Assembly: GCA_012799845.1 (NCBI GenBank)
Contig: JAAZKL010000350.1
Coordinates: forward strand, 1-5,503
DNA: 5,503 bases
From: Clostridiaceae bacterium
GTDB lineage: Bacteria; Bacillota; Clostridia; Acetivibrionales; DTU013
Direction of reading: 5' to 3'
Shown: positions 5,298-5,503 of the stretch, in pieces
How the letters are laid out: each line of letters begins with the position of its first letter
Position numbering within the stretch: position 1 is the first letter of the stretch
Notes under the pieces: generated by a model
What the model was told of the DNA's origin: nothing
The model's database searches: none
What the model saw: the letters and a program-made list of their open reading frames with translations, nothing else
Program-made: the position numbers and the translations under genes

Positions 5298-5503
5298 ATG
5301 GTATACAATAAATTTTCAGAGTACCTGAAGAAACGATACGGGACTAAAGTCTACAAGCTGCCTGTAAACCTGAGCACAAGCTGCCCGAACAGGGACGGCA
5401 CTATCAGGATGAATGCCGTCGGCAGTGGGTGGCTGCGTGACCATGGCACTGACGGGGGTGAGCACCCGTATGACCACGACATAGACGGGGGTGAGCACCC
5501 GTA
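5298..5503 (+). CDS. Radical SAM protein, YhcC/TIGR01212-like, 5' part only
   Basis: Starts at the ATG at 5298 with GAGG 9 nt upstream; 68 complete residues before the window ends. YNKFSEYLKKRYGTKVYKLP followed by VNLSTSCPNRDGT matches the N-terminus of the TIGR01212 (YhcC) radical SAM family, in which the Cys of CPNRDG (C29 here) is the first Fe-S ligand and is normally followed within about ten residues by a GGCxFC segment. Here, instead of that segment, the chain runs into IRMNAVGSGWLR and then two copies of an 11-residue repeat (DHGTDGGEHPY, DHDIDGGEHP-). The CxxC may resume beyond the window, in which case this is an in-frame insertion; otherwise the protein would be defective. The gene is 99 nt after prfB with no terminator between, so co-transcription is likely. 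The family's substrate is not firmly established. Confidence 0.75.
   Translation, partial: MVYNKFSEYLKKRYGTKVYKLPVNLSTSCPNRDGTIRMNAVGSGWLRDHGTDGGEHPYDHDIDGGEHP
5438..5503 (+). repeat. 33-bp in-frame tandem repeat inside the radical SAM gene
   Basis: Two 33-bp units, 5438-5470 and 5471-5503. The last 20 bases of each (5451-5470 and 5484-5503, starting GACGGGGGTGAG) are identical, and the first 13 differ at four positions. Each unit contains the small palindrome GGGTG-AG-CACCC. A period of 33 keeps the reading frame and encodes an 11-residue repeat. The array reaches the window edge and probably continues. Confidence 0.9.

Overview
The window looks like chromosome from a low-to-mid G+C Firmicute of the class Clostridia. 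The grounds are a clostridial-type Lrp/AsnC regulator paired with a class I aminotransferase, a release-factor-2 gene whose frameshift preserves the sequence GASL-stop-D, and a YhcC-like radical SAM protein. All genes are on the + strand. No species can be named from the sequence alone.

Layout. Positions 5-53 hold a perfect 15-bp inverted repeat of unknown role. Positions 136-1793 are a two-gene operon, an Lrp/AsnC-type regulator overlapping a PLP aminotransferase by ATGA. Eight exact-period 38-bp tandem repeats start inside the last codons of the aminotransferase and fill its 3' UTR up to a good Rho-independent terminator (2066-2120). Positions 2121-3949 are an A+T-richer island. Its only convincing gene (2482-3357) encodes an orphan DUF559/Vsr-like PD-(D/E)XK nuclease candidate. 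About 200 bp of diverged direct repeat lies on each side of it, and each repeat carries three copies of the motif TTTTCAACTTTTGGG in the order +,+,-, with nearly identical spacing. The nuclease promoter takes its -35 from one of these motifs and appears to start transcription at the ATG, which would give a leaderless mRNA.

Positions 3950-5198 are the prfB (release factor 2) transcription unit. It has a strong promoter, a possible 29-codon leader ORF ending in UGA over the prfB ribosome-binding site, an apparent ATT start, and the programmed +1 frameshift at CUU UGA C. About 95 bp of degenerate ~17-bp tandem repeats begin at the prfB stop codon and lead into a radical SAM gene that runs off the window. 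That gene contains an in-frame 33-bp (11-residue) tandem repeat just after its CPNRDG motif.

Two themes stand out. First, there are three independent tandem-repeat expansions with periods of 38, ~17 and 33 bp. Two are seeded at stop codons and one lies inside a conserved enzyme. Second, an orphan nuclease is bracketed by matched repeat units that overlap its own promoter, which could be a self-regulating or mobile nuclease-plus-repeat unit. The regulator/aminotransferase pair probably serves amino-acid metabolism. prfB and the radical SAM gene are probably co-transcribed.
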